Numbered from the stretch's first letter, positions 44,707 to 54,682 are shown. The stretch is 64,000 nucleotides of DNA from Actinomadura macra NBRC 14102 (GCF_001552215.1 NZ_BCQT01000023.1:168527-232526); one strand, 5' to 3'. A program made the numbers and translations. The notes: a model not told the origin generated them from the sequence alone.

Positions 44707-47406
44707 CTAGGAGCCGGACTTTGCGGAGGTTCGGCGACGCGTCGTCGTCTTCTTCTTCCCGCCACCCGCCGCCACCTTCTCACGACGCTCCGCGAGCAGT
44801 TCCGCGGCGCGCTGAATGGTGATCGACTCGACCTCGTCGCCCTTGCGGAGGCTCGCGTTCGTCTCGCCGTCGGTCACGTACGGGCCGAACCGCCCCTCCT
44901 TCACCACCACGGGCTTCTGGCTCGCCGGATCCGTGCCCAGCTCGCGCAGCGGCGCGGCGGACGCGGCCCGGCCCCGCCCGCGCTGCTTCGGCTGCGCGAA
45001 CAGCTCCTTGGCCTTGTCCAGCGTGACCGTGAAGAGCTCCTCCTCCGAGCCGAGCGAACGACTGTCGGTGCCCCTCTTGATGTACGGCCCGAACCGTCCG
45101 TTCTGCGCGGTGACCGGCTCGCCGTCCAGTTCGCCCAGCGTGCGCGGCAGGGACAGCAGCTTCAGCGCGTCGTCCAGCGTGATCGTGTCGAGCGACATCG
45201 ACTTGAACAGCGAACCGGTGCGCGGCTTGGGGGCGTCCGCCTTCTTCGTCCGCTTCTTCTTCTCCCCCTCGGCGGGCGGCGCGGGCTCCGGGAGCAACTC
45301 GGTGACATACGGGCCGAACCGCCCGGACTTCGCCACGATCACGTGACCGGTCTCCGGGTCGGTGCCGAGCTCCCGATCACCGCTCGGCTGCGCGAACAGC
45401 TCTTCGGCCTTCTCCGCGGTCAGCTCGTCCGGCGCGATGTCCTCGGGAATGTTGACCCGCTCGCCGTCGCGGTCCAAATAGGGCCCGTACCGGCCGACGC
45501 GCACCATGATGTCCGAGCCCTTCAGCGGGAACGAGCTGATCCCCTTGGCATCGATGTCGCCGATGTCGCCGACCAGCTCCTTCAGGCCCTCCTCGCCGTT
45601 GGCGCCGAAGTAGAACCGCGTCAGCCAGCGGACGCGCTCGGCCTCACCGCGGGCGATCTCGTCGAGACCGTCCTCCATGTGCGCGGTGAAGTCGTAGTCG
45701 ACCAGGTTCCCGAAATGCTGCTCCAGCAGGTTGACCACGGCGAACGCCAGGAACGACGGGACGAGCGCCGTGCCCTTCTTGAACACGTACCCGCGGTCGA
45801 GGATCGTCCCGATGATCGAGGCGTAGGTGGAGGGCCGCCCGATCTCGCGCTCCTCCAGCTCCTTGACCAGGCTCGCCTCGGTATAGCGGGCCGGCGGGCG
45901 GGTCGAGTGACCCTCGGCGTCCACGGCGAGCGCGCTCAGCGGGTCGTTCTCCTCCAGGTTCGGCAGGCGCCGCTCCTGGTCGTCCCGGTCGGTGGACGGG
46001 TCGTCCGCGCTCTCCACGTAGGCCTTGAGGAAGCCGTAGAAGGTGATGGTCTTGCCGGTCGCGCCGAACTCCGCCGTCTCGTTCTGGGTCGAGATCCCGG
46101 TGACGCGGATCGACACCGACTGGCCCGCCGCGTCCTTCATCTGGGAGGCGATCGTCCGCTTCCAGATCAGCTCGTACAGCCGGAACTGGTCGCCGGACAG
46201 GCCCGTCTCCGCCGGGGTGCGGAACGTCTCGCCCGCCGGACGGATCGCCTCGTGCGCCTCCTGCGCGTTCTTCACCTTGGACGCGTAGACGCGCGGCTTG
46301 TCCGGCACGTACTCGCCACCGAACAGCGACGCCGCCTGCCGCCGCGCCGCCGTGATCGCGGTCTCCGACAGGGTGATCGAGTCGGTTCGCATGTAGGTGA
46401 TGAAGCCGTTCTCGTACAGCTTCTGCGCAACGGACATCGTGTACTTGGCGGAGAAGCTCAGCTTGCGGCTGGCCTCCTGCTGCAACGTCGTCGTACGGAA
46501 CGGCGGGTACGGCTTGCGGGTGTACGGCTTCCGCTCGACGGACTTGACCGAGTACGGACGCTCACGCAGACGCTCAGCCAGCGCGCGCGCCGCCGCCTCG
46601 TCCAGATGCAGGGCGTCCTTGGTCTTAAGCAGGCCTTCGGAGGAGAAGTCGCGTCCCTGCGCCACGCGCTTGCCGTCCACGGAGATGAGCCCGGCCTTGA
46701 ACGCCGTGGGCTCCTCGTCCTTGCCCGCGTCGAACTGCGCGGCGATGTCCCAGTAGTGCGCCGGGACGAACGCGATCCGCTCCCGCTCGCGCTCCACGAC
46801 GAGCCGCGTCGCCACCGACTGCACCCGGCCCGCCGACAGCTTCGGCATGACCTTCTTCCACAGCACGGGGCTGACCTCGTACCCGTACAGGCGGTCCAGG
46901 ATGCGGCGCGTCTCCTGCGCGTCCACCAGACGCATGTTGAGCTGGCGCGGATTGGCGGCGGCTCGCTGGATCGCGTCCTTGGTGATCTCGTTGAAGACCA
47001 TCCGGTGCACGGGCACCTTCGGCTTGAGGACGTCCTGGAGATGCCAGGCGATCGCCTCGCCCTCCCGGTCCTCGTCCGTCGCGAGGAACAGCTCGTCGGC
47101 CTCGGCGAGCAGTTTCTTGAGCTTGGCCACCTGCTGCCGCTTGTCGGTGTTGACCACGTACAGCGGCTCGAAGTCCTGCTCGACGTTCACGCCGAGCTTG
47201 GCCCACGGCTCGCCCTTGTACTTGGCCGGCACCTCCGAGGCGCTGCCGGGAAGGTCCCGGATATGGCCGATACTGGACTCCACGATGTAGCCACGGCCCA
47301 GGTACCCGGCGATCGTCTTCGCCTTCGCCGGCGACTCGACGATCACCAGGCGCGTACCGGCGCCATTGTTCCGGCCACTTCCCGCGGTGCCGTTCTTGGC
47401 TGGCAC
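44707..47406 (-). CDS. topA: DNA topoisomerase I
   Basis: Type IA topoisomerase that relaxes negative supercoils; 899 aa. Toprim domain (about 18-130) with DEDREGE at 111-117; active-site Tyr338 in GFITYMRTDS. The C-terminal region lacks Cys4 zinc fingers and instead has four repeats centred on GR(F/Y)GPY(V/L/I), as in mycobacterial enzymes, followed by a Lys/Arg-rich tail that can aid processivity. First gene of the topA-tmk-holB run. Confidence 0.97.
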   Translation of the reverse strand: MPAKNGTAGSGRNNGAGTRLVIVESPAKAKTIAGYLGRGYIVESSIGHIRDLPGSASEVPAKYKGEPWAKLGVNVEQDFEPLYVVNTDKRQQVAKLKKLLAEADELFLATDEDREGEAIAWHLQDVLKPKVPVHRMVFNEITKDAIQRAAANPRQLNMRLVDAQETRRILDRLYGYEVSPVLWKKVMPKLSAGRVQSVATRLVVERERERIAFVPAHYWDIAAQFDAGKDEEPTAFKAGLISVDGKRVAQGRDFSSEGLLKTKDALHLDEAAARALAERLRERPYSVKSVERKPYTRKPYPPFRTTTLQQEASRKLSFSAKYTMSVAQKLYENGFITYMRTDSITLSETAITAARRQAASLFGGEYVPDKPRVYASKVKNAQEAHEAIRPAGETFRTPAETGLSGDQFRLYELIWKRTIASQMKDAAGQSVSIRVTGISTQNETAEFGATGKTITFYGFLKAYVESADDPSTDRDDQERRLPNLEENDPLSALAVDAEGHSTRPPARYTEASLVKELEEREIGRPSTYASIIGTILDRGYVFKKGTALVPSFLAFAVVNLLEQHFGNLVDYDFTAHMEDGLDEIARGEAERVRWLTRFYFGANGEEGLKELVGDIGDIDAKGISSFPLKGSDIMVRVGRYGPYLDRDGERVNIPEDIAPDELTAEKAEELFAQPSGDRELGTDPETGHVIVAKSGRFGPYVTELLPEPAPPAEGEKKKRTKKADAPKPRTGSLFKSMSLDTITLDDALKLLSLPRTLGELDGEPVTAQNGRFGPYIKRGTDSRSLGSEEELFTVTLDKAKELFAQPKQRGRGRAASAAPLRELGTDPASQKPVVVKEGRFGPYVTDGETNASLRKGDEVESITIQRAAELLAERREKVAAGGGKKKTTTRRRTSAKSGS

Positions 47407-47677
47407 AGTCGCTCCAACCTCGCTGTCCTGGTCTTCTTGCTCAGACTCTGCTTACTCGGCTCTGCTTGCTCAGGCTCCTACAACGTCACATGACGGCGCG
47501 TCATGCCCCGCGGTTCCCGCGGCCCGCCCTGCGATCATCGCCCCCGCCCGGTGGAGCGGGCGCAATTCCCGGCGCCGTCCACGCCCCCGACAGGATGACA
47601 TGCCGCCGGCACAAGCGAGGACAGGGCCGCCACCGTACGGTGTCCGGCCCCCGGTGGACCAAGTAATAATGGTCGCA

Positions 47678-47863
47678 ATGGTGGAGTACACCTACCTCGT
47701 CTTGTCACTGCCCCGCGGCACCACGCGTGATACCGCCCGGCAGATCCTGACCGAGCACGCCGAACACGGCGGCTGGGAGATCGATCGGTTGCGCCTCTAC
47801 CCCGACGGTAGCCGCCGTATCCAACTTCGCCGCAAGGTCATCCGTCAGATCCGCACGTTCTGA
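47678..47863 (+). CDS. DUF5703 family small protein
   Basis: 61-aa basic protein beginning MVEYTYLVLSLPRGTTRD and ending in the motif GSRRIQLRRKVIRQIR, matching the small actinobacterial DUF5703 family as I recall it. No membrane segment. Another ATG at 47669 would add three residues. Divergent from topA, with a 271-bp gap between starts. Function unknown. Confidence 0.75.
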   Translation: MVEYTYLVLSLPRGTTRDTARQILTEHAEHGGWEIDRLRLYPDGSRRIQLRRKVIRQIRTF

Positions 47864-47993
47864 CCGTCCGCGTGGGTTCGCGTCTCTCACGTCCGTAGCC
47901 CGCCCGTCGCAGGTGACCCGTCCGTCCGCGCCCAGAGCGTAGCACTACGTACGAATCCTATGACATGGCGTAATCATAACCGCTGACGACATG

Positions 47994-48034
47994 GCTTTGC
48001 CCGCCCCAGACCGCGCATCCGGGACGGGCAAAGC
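47994..48034. terminator. Hairpin between DUF5703 and chaplin-like genes
   Basis: A 10-bp perfect outer stem (47994-48003 with 48025-48034), extendable by 3 bp after one mismatch, followed by GTTCTC on the plus strand. It serves one or both of the convergent genes. Confidence 0.55.
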
Positions 48035-48130
48035 GTTCTCGACCCCCTCCGCCGCCCGCCGGCGCCATGGCTGCACCACCCTGGCCCCGGCGGCGGCCGG
48101 GTCACCGGCCGTCCGGCCGGTCACATCCGA

Positions 48131-50341
48131 TCAGCGGCGGCCACCCAGCCGGACCCGCCGCGTCAGCGCCAGCGCCCCGGACACGACGGCGAACACCGCC
48201 GCCACGCCCAGCACCCACATCGATCCGGACTTGGTGCCCGCGCTGATCGACTCCTGGGCGGCGACCGGCTTCAGCGGGCCGATCTGCGGGTCGGTCTGGG
48301 GCGCCTTGACGTCGCTGGTGACGGGCAGCCCGGACGGCACGGCGCCCGCCGGCCTCGGCGCCTCGGCGCCGTTCGTGCCGTTCCCGCCGGTCGCTCCCGA
48401 CAGTTGCGGAGCGTCCGCGTCCGGCAGCTTCGTGCCGTTCACTTTCGGCAGCTTCGGAGCGTCCGCCTTCGGAAGCTCCGAGCCGTCCTCGCCCGCAGGC
48501 TCTGAACCGTCGTCCGCGGGCACCGTGACACCGTCGGCGCCGAGCAGCTTCGGGTCACTCGGACCCGGCACCTTGATGGTGTCGACCTGCGGCAACGTGA
48601 CGCCTTCCACGCCCGGCAGCTGGGCGCCCGGGATCGGCGGCTCGGACGTCCGCGAGGACGAGGGCACCGGGACGACCGGCGTCCCGGGCAGCTTCACGCC
48701 TTGCCCCACGCCCGGAACCCGGGTCGCTCCCATCGGCGCCGACGGGTCGATCGGCAGCGACGTGACGGGCATCTCCGCACCGGCGGATCGCATCCCGTCC
48801 GTCCGGCCAGAACCGAGCAGTCCGTTCACCTCGGGCATCGCCCTGGACTTCGACGCCCCCGGGATCTTCGGGGTCCTGGGGACCTTCGGCAGCCCCTTGG
48901 TTCCCGGCAGCCCCTTGGTTCCCGGCAGGGCCTTGACTCCCGGCAGCCCCTTGGACCCGGTCAGACCCCCGGTACCGGGCAGCGGCGGCGTTCCGCCTGC
49001 CCCGAGACGGTAGTCCGACCCCTGGGCCGGGGTCCCGGTGAGCTTCGGCAGGAGGGGCAGGGCCGCCCCCGGGCTCAGCGGCAGGGACTCGCCCGCACCG
49101 GCGACCGGCGAAAGCCCGTCCGTGCCCCTCGTCCGGCCGTAGGGCTGGTAGCCGCCTTCACCGCCCTCACACTCGGAGGCGGCGCCGCCGATGACTGCGG
49201 CGGAGTTGCCGCAGATGATGACCGGGGCGACGGCCGGGGCGTTCGCCTGGTTGCCGCCACCGACGGCGGACTCCCCGGAGGTCTGGGCGCCGGACCCGTG
49301 CGAGCCCGTGACCAGCGTCTGGCCGGTGCACTTCGCGGCCGCTCCGCCGATGCCCGCGGCGGCGTTCCCACAGGCCGTGACCGGGATGCTGATGGGCGCG
49401 TTGCCCTGGTTACCGGCCAGGATCCCGCCCCGCCCGGAGGTGCTCTGGTCCCCACCGGAGCTGCTGCGCGCGTGCGCGCCGCCCTCGCAGAAGGCACCCG
49501 CCTCACCGATCACGCCCCCGGCGTTCCCGCAGGCCGTGACCGGGATGCTGATGGGCGCGTTGGCCTGGTTGCCCCCGAGGACGCTGGAGACGCCGCCGGT
49601 CGTCTGCTTACCCGACCCGTGCCCACCGTTGCGGACGGACGCACCGCCCTCGCAACCGGCGAGGGCATTGCCGACCGCGTTGCCGCAGGCGTCCACGGGG
49701 ATGCTGATCGGGACGTTCGCCTGGTTTCCGCCGCCGATGCTGGAGACACCGGACGTGGCCTGCCCGGCGCCGGTGTTGCCGCCGTTCTTGACCTTGGCAC
49801 CGCCCTCGCACGCCGCCACGGTCCTGCCGAGAGCCGCCACGGCATTGCCGCAGGCGTTCACGGGCGCGGAGATCGGCGCGTTCACCTGGTTGCCGGCGAC
49901 CACACCGCTCGTGCCATCGGTGACCCCGCCGCCCTCAGCACCGTTGTTGACGGTGGCGCCGCCCTCACAGCCGGCTTCCGCCTTACCGAGGACAGCGACG
50001 GCGTTGCCGCAGGCGTTCACGGGGGCGGAGATCGGCGCGTTGATCTGGTTGCCGGACGCCACACTGCCCTTGCCGGACGCCTTCTGCCCGCTGCCGCCAC
50101 CACCGGCGACGGACGCACCGCCCTTGGAGACGCCGTGCGCCGAACCGGCGACGCCCGCGCCGTTGCCGCTGACGTCGACCGGTGCGGAGACCGGCAGGTT
50201 GACCTGGTTGCCGCCGAGAACGCTGCCATCACCGTTCGAGATGTCGGCGAAGGCGCTGGTGGGGATGGCGGTGACACCGAGAGCGACAAAGCTCGCGGTG
50301 AGCACCGCGGCACGCGAGGTGCCCTTTGCCCACGTTCGCAT
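48131..50341 (-). CDS. Surface protein with seven chaplin-type repeats
   Basis: 736 aa. Signal peptide (about 1-32), then seven units of about 40 residues with the chaplin core GNQxNxPxxxPVxxCGNxxxxxG (about 35-400). Repeat 1 has Ser in place of the Cys; repeats 2-7 each have two cysteines (CGN and C-E/T-G). A long Pro/Gly/Lys linker with LPGTKGL-type repeats follows, then one C-terminal membrane helix (about 703-725) and a basic tail. No LPxTG sits directly before the helix, so anchoring is probably by the membrane. Likely assembles on aerial or spore surfaces. GGAG lies 4 nt before the ATG. Confidence 0.88.
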   Translation of the reverse strand: MRTWAKGTSRAAVLTASFVALGVTAIPTSAFADISNGDGSVLGGNQVNLPVSAPVDVSGNGAGVAGSAHGVSKGGASVAGGGGSGQKASGKGSVASGNQINAPISAPVNACGNAVAVLGKAEAGCEGGATVNNGAEGGGVTDGTSGVVAGNQVNAPISAPVNACGNAVAALGRTVAACEGGAKVKNGGNTGAGQATSGVSSIGGGNQANVPISIPVDACGNAVGNALAGCEGGASVRNGGHGSGKQTTGGVSSVLGGNQANAPISIPVTACGNAGGVIGEAGAFCEGGAHARSSSGGDQSTSGRGGILAGNQGNAPISIPVTACGNAAAGIGGAAAKCTGQTLVTGSHGSGAQTSGESAVGGGNQANAPAVAPVIICGNSAAVIGGAASECEGGEGGYQPYGRTRGTDGLSPVAGAGESLPLSPGAALPLLPKLTGTPAQGSDYRLGAGGTPPLPGTGGLTGSKGLPGVKALPGTKGLPGTKGLPKVPRTPKIPGASKSRAMPEVNGLLGSGRTDGMRSAGAEMPVTSLPIDPSAPMGATRVPGVGQGVKLPGTPVVPVPSSSRTSEPPIPGAQLPGVEGVTLPQVDTIKVPGPSDPKLLGADGVTVPADDGSEPAGEDGSELPKADAPKLPKVNGTKLPDADAPQLSGATGGNGTNGAEAPRPAGAVPSGLPVTSDVKAPQTDPQIGPLKPVAAQESISAGTKSGSMWVLGVAAVFAVVSGALALTRRVRLGGRR

Positions 50342-50489
50342 GATGCTCCGTTCGGGGGATTGTTCGTTGAAAGGGAACGAGACGTGCGCGTCCGTCGACG
50401 CACTCGGATCTCATGGGGATGACGTGCCGCGACTGCACGTCCCGGAACCGCCCGAGCCGCGCGGGAGGTCCGGAGCCTGGAATCAGGGA

Positions 50490-51119
50490 CTAGTCGGGCG
50501 CGAAGGACGGCTCGTCCGCAGCAGTGCGGACGGCCGGGGGCACCGGACTCAAGGCGTGCGAGAGCGACGCCCGCGGCTGCGCCGGGGCCCAGACGAGAAC
50601 GCCCGGGAGCCCTGCGGAGCCACCGAAGACGAGAGCGCCGGCCGCGGTCGACTCGTCCTGGACGGGCGCCGGAACAGGCGCCGGCCGGACAACGGGAGCC
50701 GGAATATGAGCCTCGGCCGGCGCCGCGGTCTGGTGGCGGGTGACCCTGTACTTGCGCACCACAGAACGTTCAGGCAGCGCACGCTGCCGCTTCTCCGGTG
50801 CTCGCGGGGCCTGCACGACCTTTTCCACTGGACGCGGCCTGGCGGGCGAGGCGACCCTCACCGGAGGCGGCGCCGGCTTCGACGCCTTCTTCTCTACGAC
50901 GGGCGAGGCCACGGCGGTATGAGGCGGGATCACCTCGTTCACCACACGCTCCACCGTGGGCTCGACGATCGTGGTCGCCGAGGGCAGCTCGTCGGCATGC
51001 GCCGACTGTGCGAGACCACCGAGCAGCCAGCCCGCGAACAGCAGGCCGGCCAGGACGAGCAACCCTCGGAGGACACGGCGCAGCGAGACGAAACCCGTCT
51101 GCGCCCGCTCGTCCGCCAC
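50490..51119 (-). CDS. Secreted or anchored Pro/Ala-rich protein
   Basis: 209 aa, family not recognised. One hydrophobic segment (about 15-42) ending AQSAHA suggests a signal peptide. The rest is low-complexity Pro/Val/Ala with basic patches, likely a wall-spanning stalk. GTG 51119 has GAAGGGA 6 nt upstream. It precedes the chaplin-like gene by 148 bp on the same strand and may work with it at the surface, but that rests on proximity only. Confidence 0.6.
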   Translation of the reverse strand: MADERAQTGFVSLRRVLRGLLVLAGLLFAGWLLGGLAQSAHADELPSATTIVEPTVERVVNEVIPPHTAVASPVVEKKASKPAPPPVRVASPARPRPVEKVVQAPRAPEKRQRALPERSVVRKYRVTRHQTAAPAEAHIPAPVVRPAPVPAPVQDESTAAGALVFGGSAGLPGVLVWAPAQPRASLSHALSPVPPAVRTAADEPSFAPD

Positions 51120-51207
51120 CGGTCGTCCCTTCTATGGCCCGACTCATCCCTACAGACGGTAACCATAGCACCACGGATCGCACCGGTGGCGGTAATGCGC
51201 GAGAAAA

Positions 51208-52524
51208 TCAGGACCGATCGATAAACCGATCGAGAACCCTGGCACCGAACTTCAGACCGTCCACGGGAACCCGTTCGTCCACCCCATGGAACATTCCGGA
51301 AAAGTCCAACTCTGGGGGAAGTCGAAGCGGCGCGAAACCGAAGCACCGCATTCCCAGCCGCGCGAACGACTTGGCGTCCGTCCCCCCGCTCAGGCAGTAG
51401 GGAACCGGCATCGCACCGGGATCCTCCGAGGTCAGCGCCGCCTCCATGGCCTCGACGAGCGCCCCCTCATAATCGGTCTCGAGTGCCTGGTCGTGATGGA
51501 CGAAATCACGCTCGACATCCGGACCGAGAAGTTCGTCCACAGTCGCGAAGAATTCCGCTTCGTATCCGGGAAGGAACCGTCCGTCCACCTGAGCCGTGGC
51601 ACTCTGCGGAATGACATTCGTCTTGTACCCCGCGTCCAGCCGCGTCGGATTCAACGTGTGCCGCAACGTCGCCCCGATCATCCGCGCCAACGGCCCGATC
51701 TTCGCCAGGCACTCCTCCGGCCGCTCCGGATCGAACTCCACCCCGTACGCCATGCACACCCGCTCAAGGAAGGCGCGCACCGACTTCGTCAACTGCACCG
51801 GAAACTCATGCGCCCCAAGCCGCGCGACCGCCGCCGCCACAGCGGTGACCGCATTGTCCGGATGCACCATCGACCCGTGCCCCGCCGTCCCCTTCGCGGT
51901 CAGGTTCAGCCACCCCATGCCCTTCTCCGCCGTCTCGATGAGGTACATCCGCCGGTCTCCGGGCACGGTCAGGCTGAACCCCCCGACCTCCCCCACGGCC
52001 TCCGTGCACCCCTCGAACAGCTCAGGATGCCGGTCCACCAACCACCGGGCACCCCACTTCCCACCGGCCTCCTCGTCCGCCAGGAACGCCAGCACCACGT
52101 CCCGCGGGGGCTTGCGCCCCTCCCGCAACCGCTGCCGCGCCACCGCGAGGATCATCGCGTCCATGTCCTTCATGTCCACGGCCCCGCGACCCCAGATGCA
52201 CCCGTCCGCGATCTCTCCCCCGAACGGATCCCGCGTCCAGTCCTCCTTACGCGCCGGCACCACGTCCAGGTGCCCGTGCAGCAACAGCGCGTCCCGTCCC
52301 GGATCCTCCCCCTCGATCCGCGCCACGAGGCTCGCCCGTCCCGGATGCGACTCGAAGATCTGCGCCTCCAGCCCCACCTCCGCCAGCTTCTCGGCGACGT
52401 ACTCCGCCGCCACCCTCTCCCCAGGCCCCGAATGATCCCCGGGGTTGCTGGTGTCGATCCGGATCAGCTCCTGGCAGAGCCGGACAACCTCGTCCTCAGC
52501 GGTCGGCTGGTGGGCCACAGTCAT
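51208..52524 (-). CDS. M20 family metallopeptidase
   Basis: 438-aa cytosolic zinc aminoacylase/dipeptidase-like enzyme. Metal and catalytic motifs: LLLHGHLDVVP, WGRGAVDMKDMDA (bridging Asp), LADEEAGGKWGARWL (catalytic Glu-Glu) and a C-terminal His in SGMFHGVDERV. The dimerisation domain begins AEKGMGWLNLTAKGTAGHGS. ATG 52524 (MTVAHQPTAEDEVVRLC) is preferred over the open frame to 52641, which lacks conservation. The last core gene before the tRNA-Leu integration site. Confidence 0.93.
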   Translation of the reverse strand: MTVAHQPTAEDEVVRLCQELIRIDTSNPGDHSGPGERVAAEYVAEKLAEVGLEAQIFESHPGRASLVARIEGEDPGRDALLLHGHLDVVPARKEDWTRDPFGGEIADGCIWGRGAVDMKDMDAMILAVARQRLREGRKPPRDVVLAFLADEEAGGKWGARWLVDRHPELFEGCTEAVGEVGGFSLTVPGDRRMYLIETAEKGMGWLNLTAKGTAGHGSMVHPDNAVTAVAAAVARLGAHEFPVQLTKSVRAFLERVCMAYGVEFDPERPEECLAKIGPLARMIGATLRHTLNPTRLDAGYKTNVIPQSATAQVDGRFLPGYEAEFFATVDELLGPDVERDFVHHDQALETDYEGALVEAMEAALTSEDPGAMPVPYCLSGGTDAKSFARLGMRCFGFAPLRLPPELDFSGMFHGVDERVPVDGLKFGARVLDRFIDRS

Positions 52525-52644
52525 CACCTTCGCACCTAGCGTCCTCCGTACACGTCCCATGGTGCCCCTACGATCGACTTCGCCGCGACTCGGGACCTTT
52601 GGTATGGTGAAGCCCGCCGCAGCCCCGGCTGCGGCCTGCAACCT

Positions 52645-52733
52645 GTCCGGGTGGCGGAATAGGCAGACGCGCTAGCTTGAGGTGCTAGTGCCCTTTACGG
52701 GGCATGGGGGTTCAAGTCCCCCCTCGGACACCA
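52645..52733 (+). tRNA. tRNA-Leu (GAG anticodon), element attachment site
   Basis: Class II tRNA. Acceptor GTCCGGG pairs with CTCGGAC, with CCA encoded at 52731-52733. Anticodon stem CTAGC/GCTAG surrounds TTGAGGT, giving GAG. A variable arm TGCCC...GGGCA and a T arm GGGGGTTCAAGTCCCCC are present. The integrated element begins at its 3' end. Confidence 0.96.
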
Positions 52734-54475
52734 ACCATTCGCACATGTGGAAGCCGGGACGATCTTGGCTTCCACGAGTTGTTTCTGCGGGTAGTAGGTC
52801 ATCTTCAGCCCGAGCTGCGCATAGAGCTCCGCCTTCTCACCAGGATCAGCGCTGACGACGGCGTGAGCCAGTTTTCCGGTCTGGCGAAGCAGTTCCGCCA
52901 GCCCGTCTGTGGAGACCGCCTGGTCAGCGGGGATCAGGCGTAGCTCACCTTCGAGGCGCGCACGTTCCTGCTCGGTCTCGTTGATCCATTTCGCTACCTG
53001 GCCGGCATCGGCGCCTGCGTTGAGAGCGGCGCGGTACTGATTGAGGCGCCGGTCGCAATCGGCGAGTTGTGTGCGCAGCCGGGCGGCGGCCGGGTTCTGC
53101 CCGCCGGTGGTCTGCTCGGTCAGCGTCTGGATCGTGGCCTGTATCCGCGTCGGAGAGAACGCGGTGATGAGCCAGGCGTCGATGTCGCCGATGATCTCGG
53201 CCTCGCGTAGATAGACCACCTTGGGATGGACGATCTTGTTCGCCAGGGCGTATTCCGCGGGGAACCGGCATCGGTAGTACGCCTGGTCGTTGTTCCAGCT
53301 CCCTTGCATCCTGCGTTGCAGAATCCGCAGTGCAGGCGCCCTCGGAACGCGTAGGGGCGCCGGGTCCGGTGCGGCTTGTGGGTGGCGGGGCCACGTCCGC
53401 GTGAGGCCAGAACGGCTTGGGTGCGCTCGAAGTCTTCTACCGACACCAGCGGCTCGTGCGCCTGCTGCTCGGACCAGACCCACTGGTCGCGTTCGTTCCA
53501 GCGGAGCCTGGACACATGGCCGAGCGAGACGTCGTTGACATCGAGCAGCACCTCGTCCTTGCGCTGTTTGTTCCAGACCTGGCGACCGGTGTAACGCGGG
53601 TTGGTGATGATGACCCGCACCGCCGACTTCGACCAGGCCCGCTGTTCTCGATGACGGTTGCGGGCCGGGTCGGCCGCCGAGGGGCTCGGCACACCTTCGC
53701 GGGTGAGTTCCTCGGCGATGTCGAACAGGCCCCTGCCTTGGAGGAACTGGGCGAAGATCCATTTCACCACCAGCGAGTACACCGGATGCGGAACCAGCCG
53801 CCGAAGGCGCTTGCCGTCGGCCGCCTTGGCGGGGTTGGGGTGCGGCCCGGTGTCGAACAGCTCGTACCCATAGGGTGGGCGCCCGCCGAGGTAGCGGCCT
53901 TCGGTCGCGGTGATCGCGGCCATGGCCGAGCGGACCCGGATCTTGATCCGGTTCCGCTCTCCCTTGGACAGCCCCCCGAAGACCCCCATGATCATGTCGT
54001 GGGCTTCGTTGGCCGGGTCGATCGGCCCGCCGACCTCGGGAACCCACAGCGGCACATTGAAGTGCTCAAACAACGGGAAGGTCAGCGAGTACTGGTTGCC
54101 GTAGAAGGCACGGTGCGGTTCCCCCACGACAACCGCATCGAAGTCGCGTGCTGGGTTCTTGAGCTGCTCGATCAGCGCCGAGGCGTACGGACGGCGAGCC
54201 CAGGGAATCGATCGGGACTTGTCCACGTCGAAGAATTCGGCGGTGATCGAGCCGCCTTTGGGTTCGATGAGCGCCCGGGCCCGGCGAAGCTGCCAGGCAC
54301 GCGAGGCCGCCGGGTCTTGGTTGTCCTCGGTCGAGACGCGCCCATAGAACGCGAACCGAAGAATCGGCGGTACCAGCAATGCCGATCTCGCCGCGGTGAC
54401 CTCTGGCGGCCCTGAACGCATCTCGCTGGCTCTTCCGGCTTCCCGCGGTGGCGGATTGCCTGGTCTTCCGATCAT
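52695..54475 (-). pseudogene. Large serine recombinase, frameshifted
   Basis: Site-specific integrase of the element. The resolvase domain has catalytic S48 in FYGRVSTEDNQDP; the recombinase domain contains EGRYLGGRPPYGYELFDTGP and NPRYTGRQVW. A zinc-ribbon with coiled coil follows (CGFCN ... YYRCRFP; coiled coil near the end). A single-base loss near 53314 shifts frame between CGFCN and RRMQGSW, so the C-terminal part lies in another frame. That frame ends PRGDLNPHAP, encoded by the tRNA-Leu 3' half on the opposite strand. ATG 54475 has AGGA 6 nt upstream. It could be functional if the shift is an assembly error. Confidence 0.88.
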
Positions 54476-54559
54476 GAATGTTCCTATCGGTGATGGAGAA
54501 CAGGTCGATACAGTGCCGCTCCTTTAGACAGGGCCGCGCTGAGACCGCGCACGGTCTGA

Positions 54560-54682
54560 TCACTTCGTCCGCGACTCCTTCCCATGCGGATCTGAACGGT
54601 TCTCGATTGCTTTGTGCAAGATCCGCAGCAGCGCCCGAGCTGCACCTGGAGTGAGCCCTGGCGGCTCGTCGGGAGTGATCAC
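54560..54682 (-). CDS. 40-aa protein upstream of the recombinase
   Basis: Small gene starting GTG 54682 with AGGAGG 6 nt upstream, the best ribosome site in the operon. The product begins MITPDEPPGLTPGAARALL and is predicted as one amphipathic helix with a basic tail (ILHKAIENRS). It starts 17 bp after the Zn-ribbon gene and ends 84 bp before the recombinase. No family recognised; a recombinase accessory or directionality role is conceivable only from position. Confidence 0.65.
   Translation of the reverse strand: MITPDEPPGLTPGAARALLRILHKAIENRSDPHGKESRTK

Noticed and set aside
44701..47493. 930-codon plus-strand open frame opposite topA
   Set aside because: Arg/Leu/Gly-rich shadow frame; topA on the other strand has every catalytic motif.
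48701..50422. 573-codon plus-strand open frame opposite the chaplin-like gene
   Set aside because: Shadow of the repetitive gene; its apparent repeats merely mirror the chaplin repeats.
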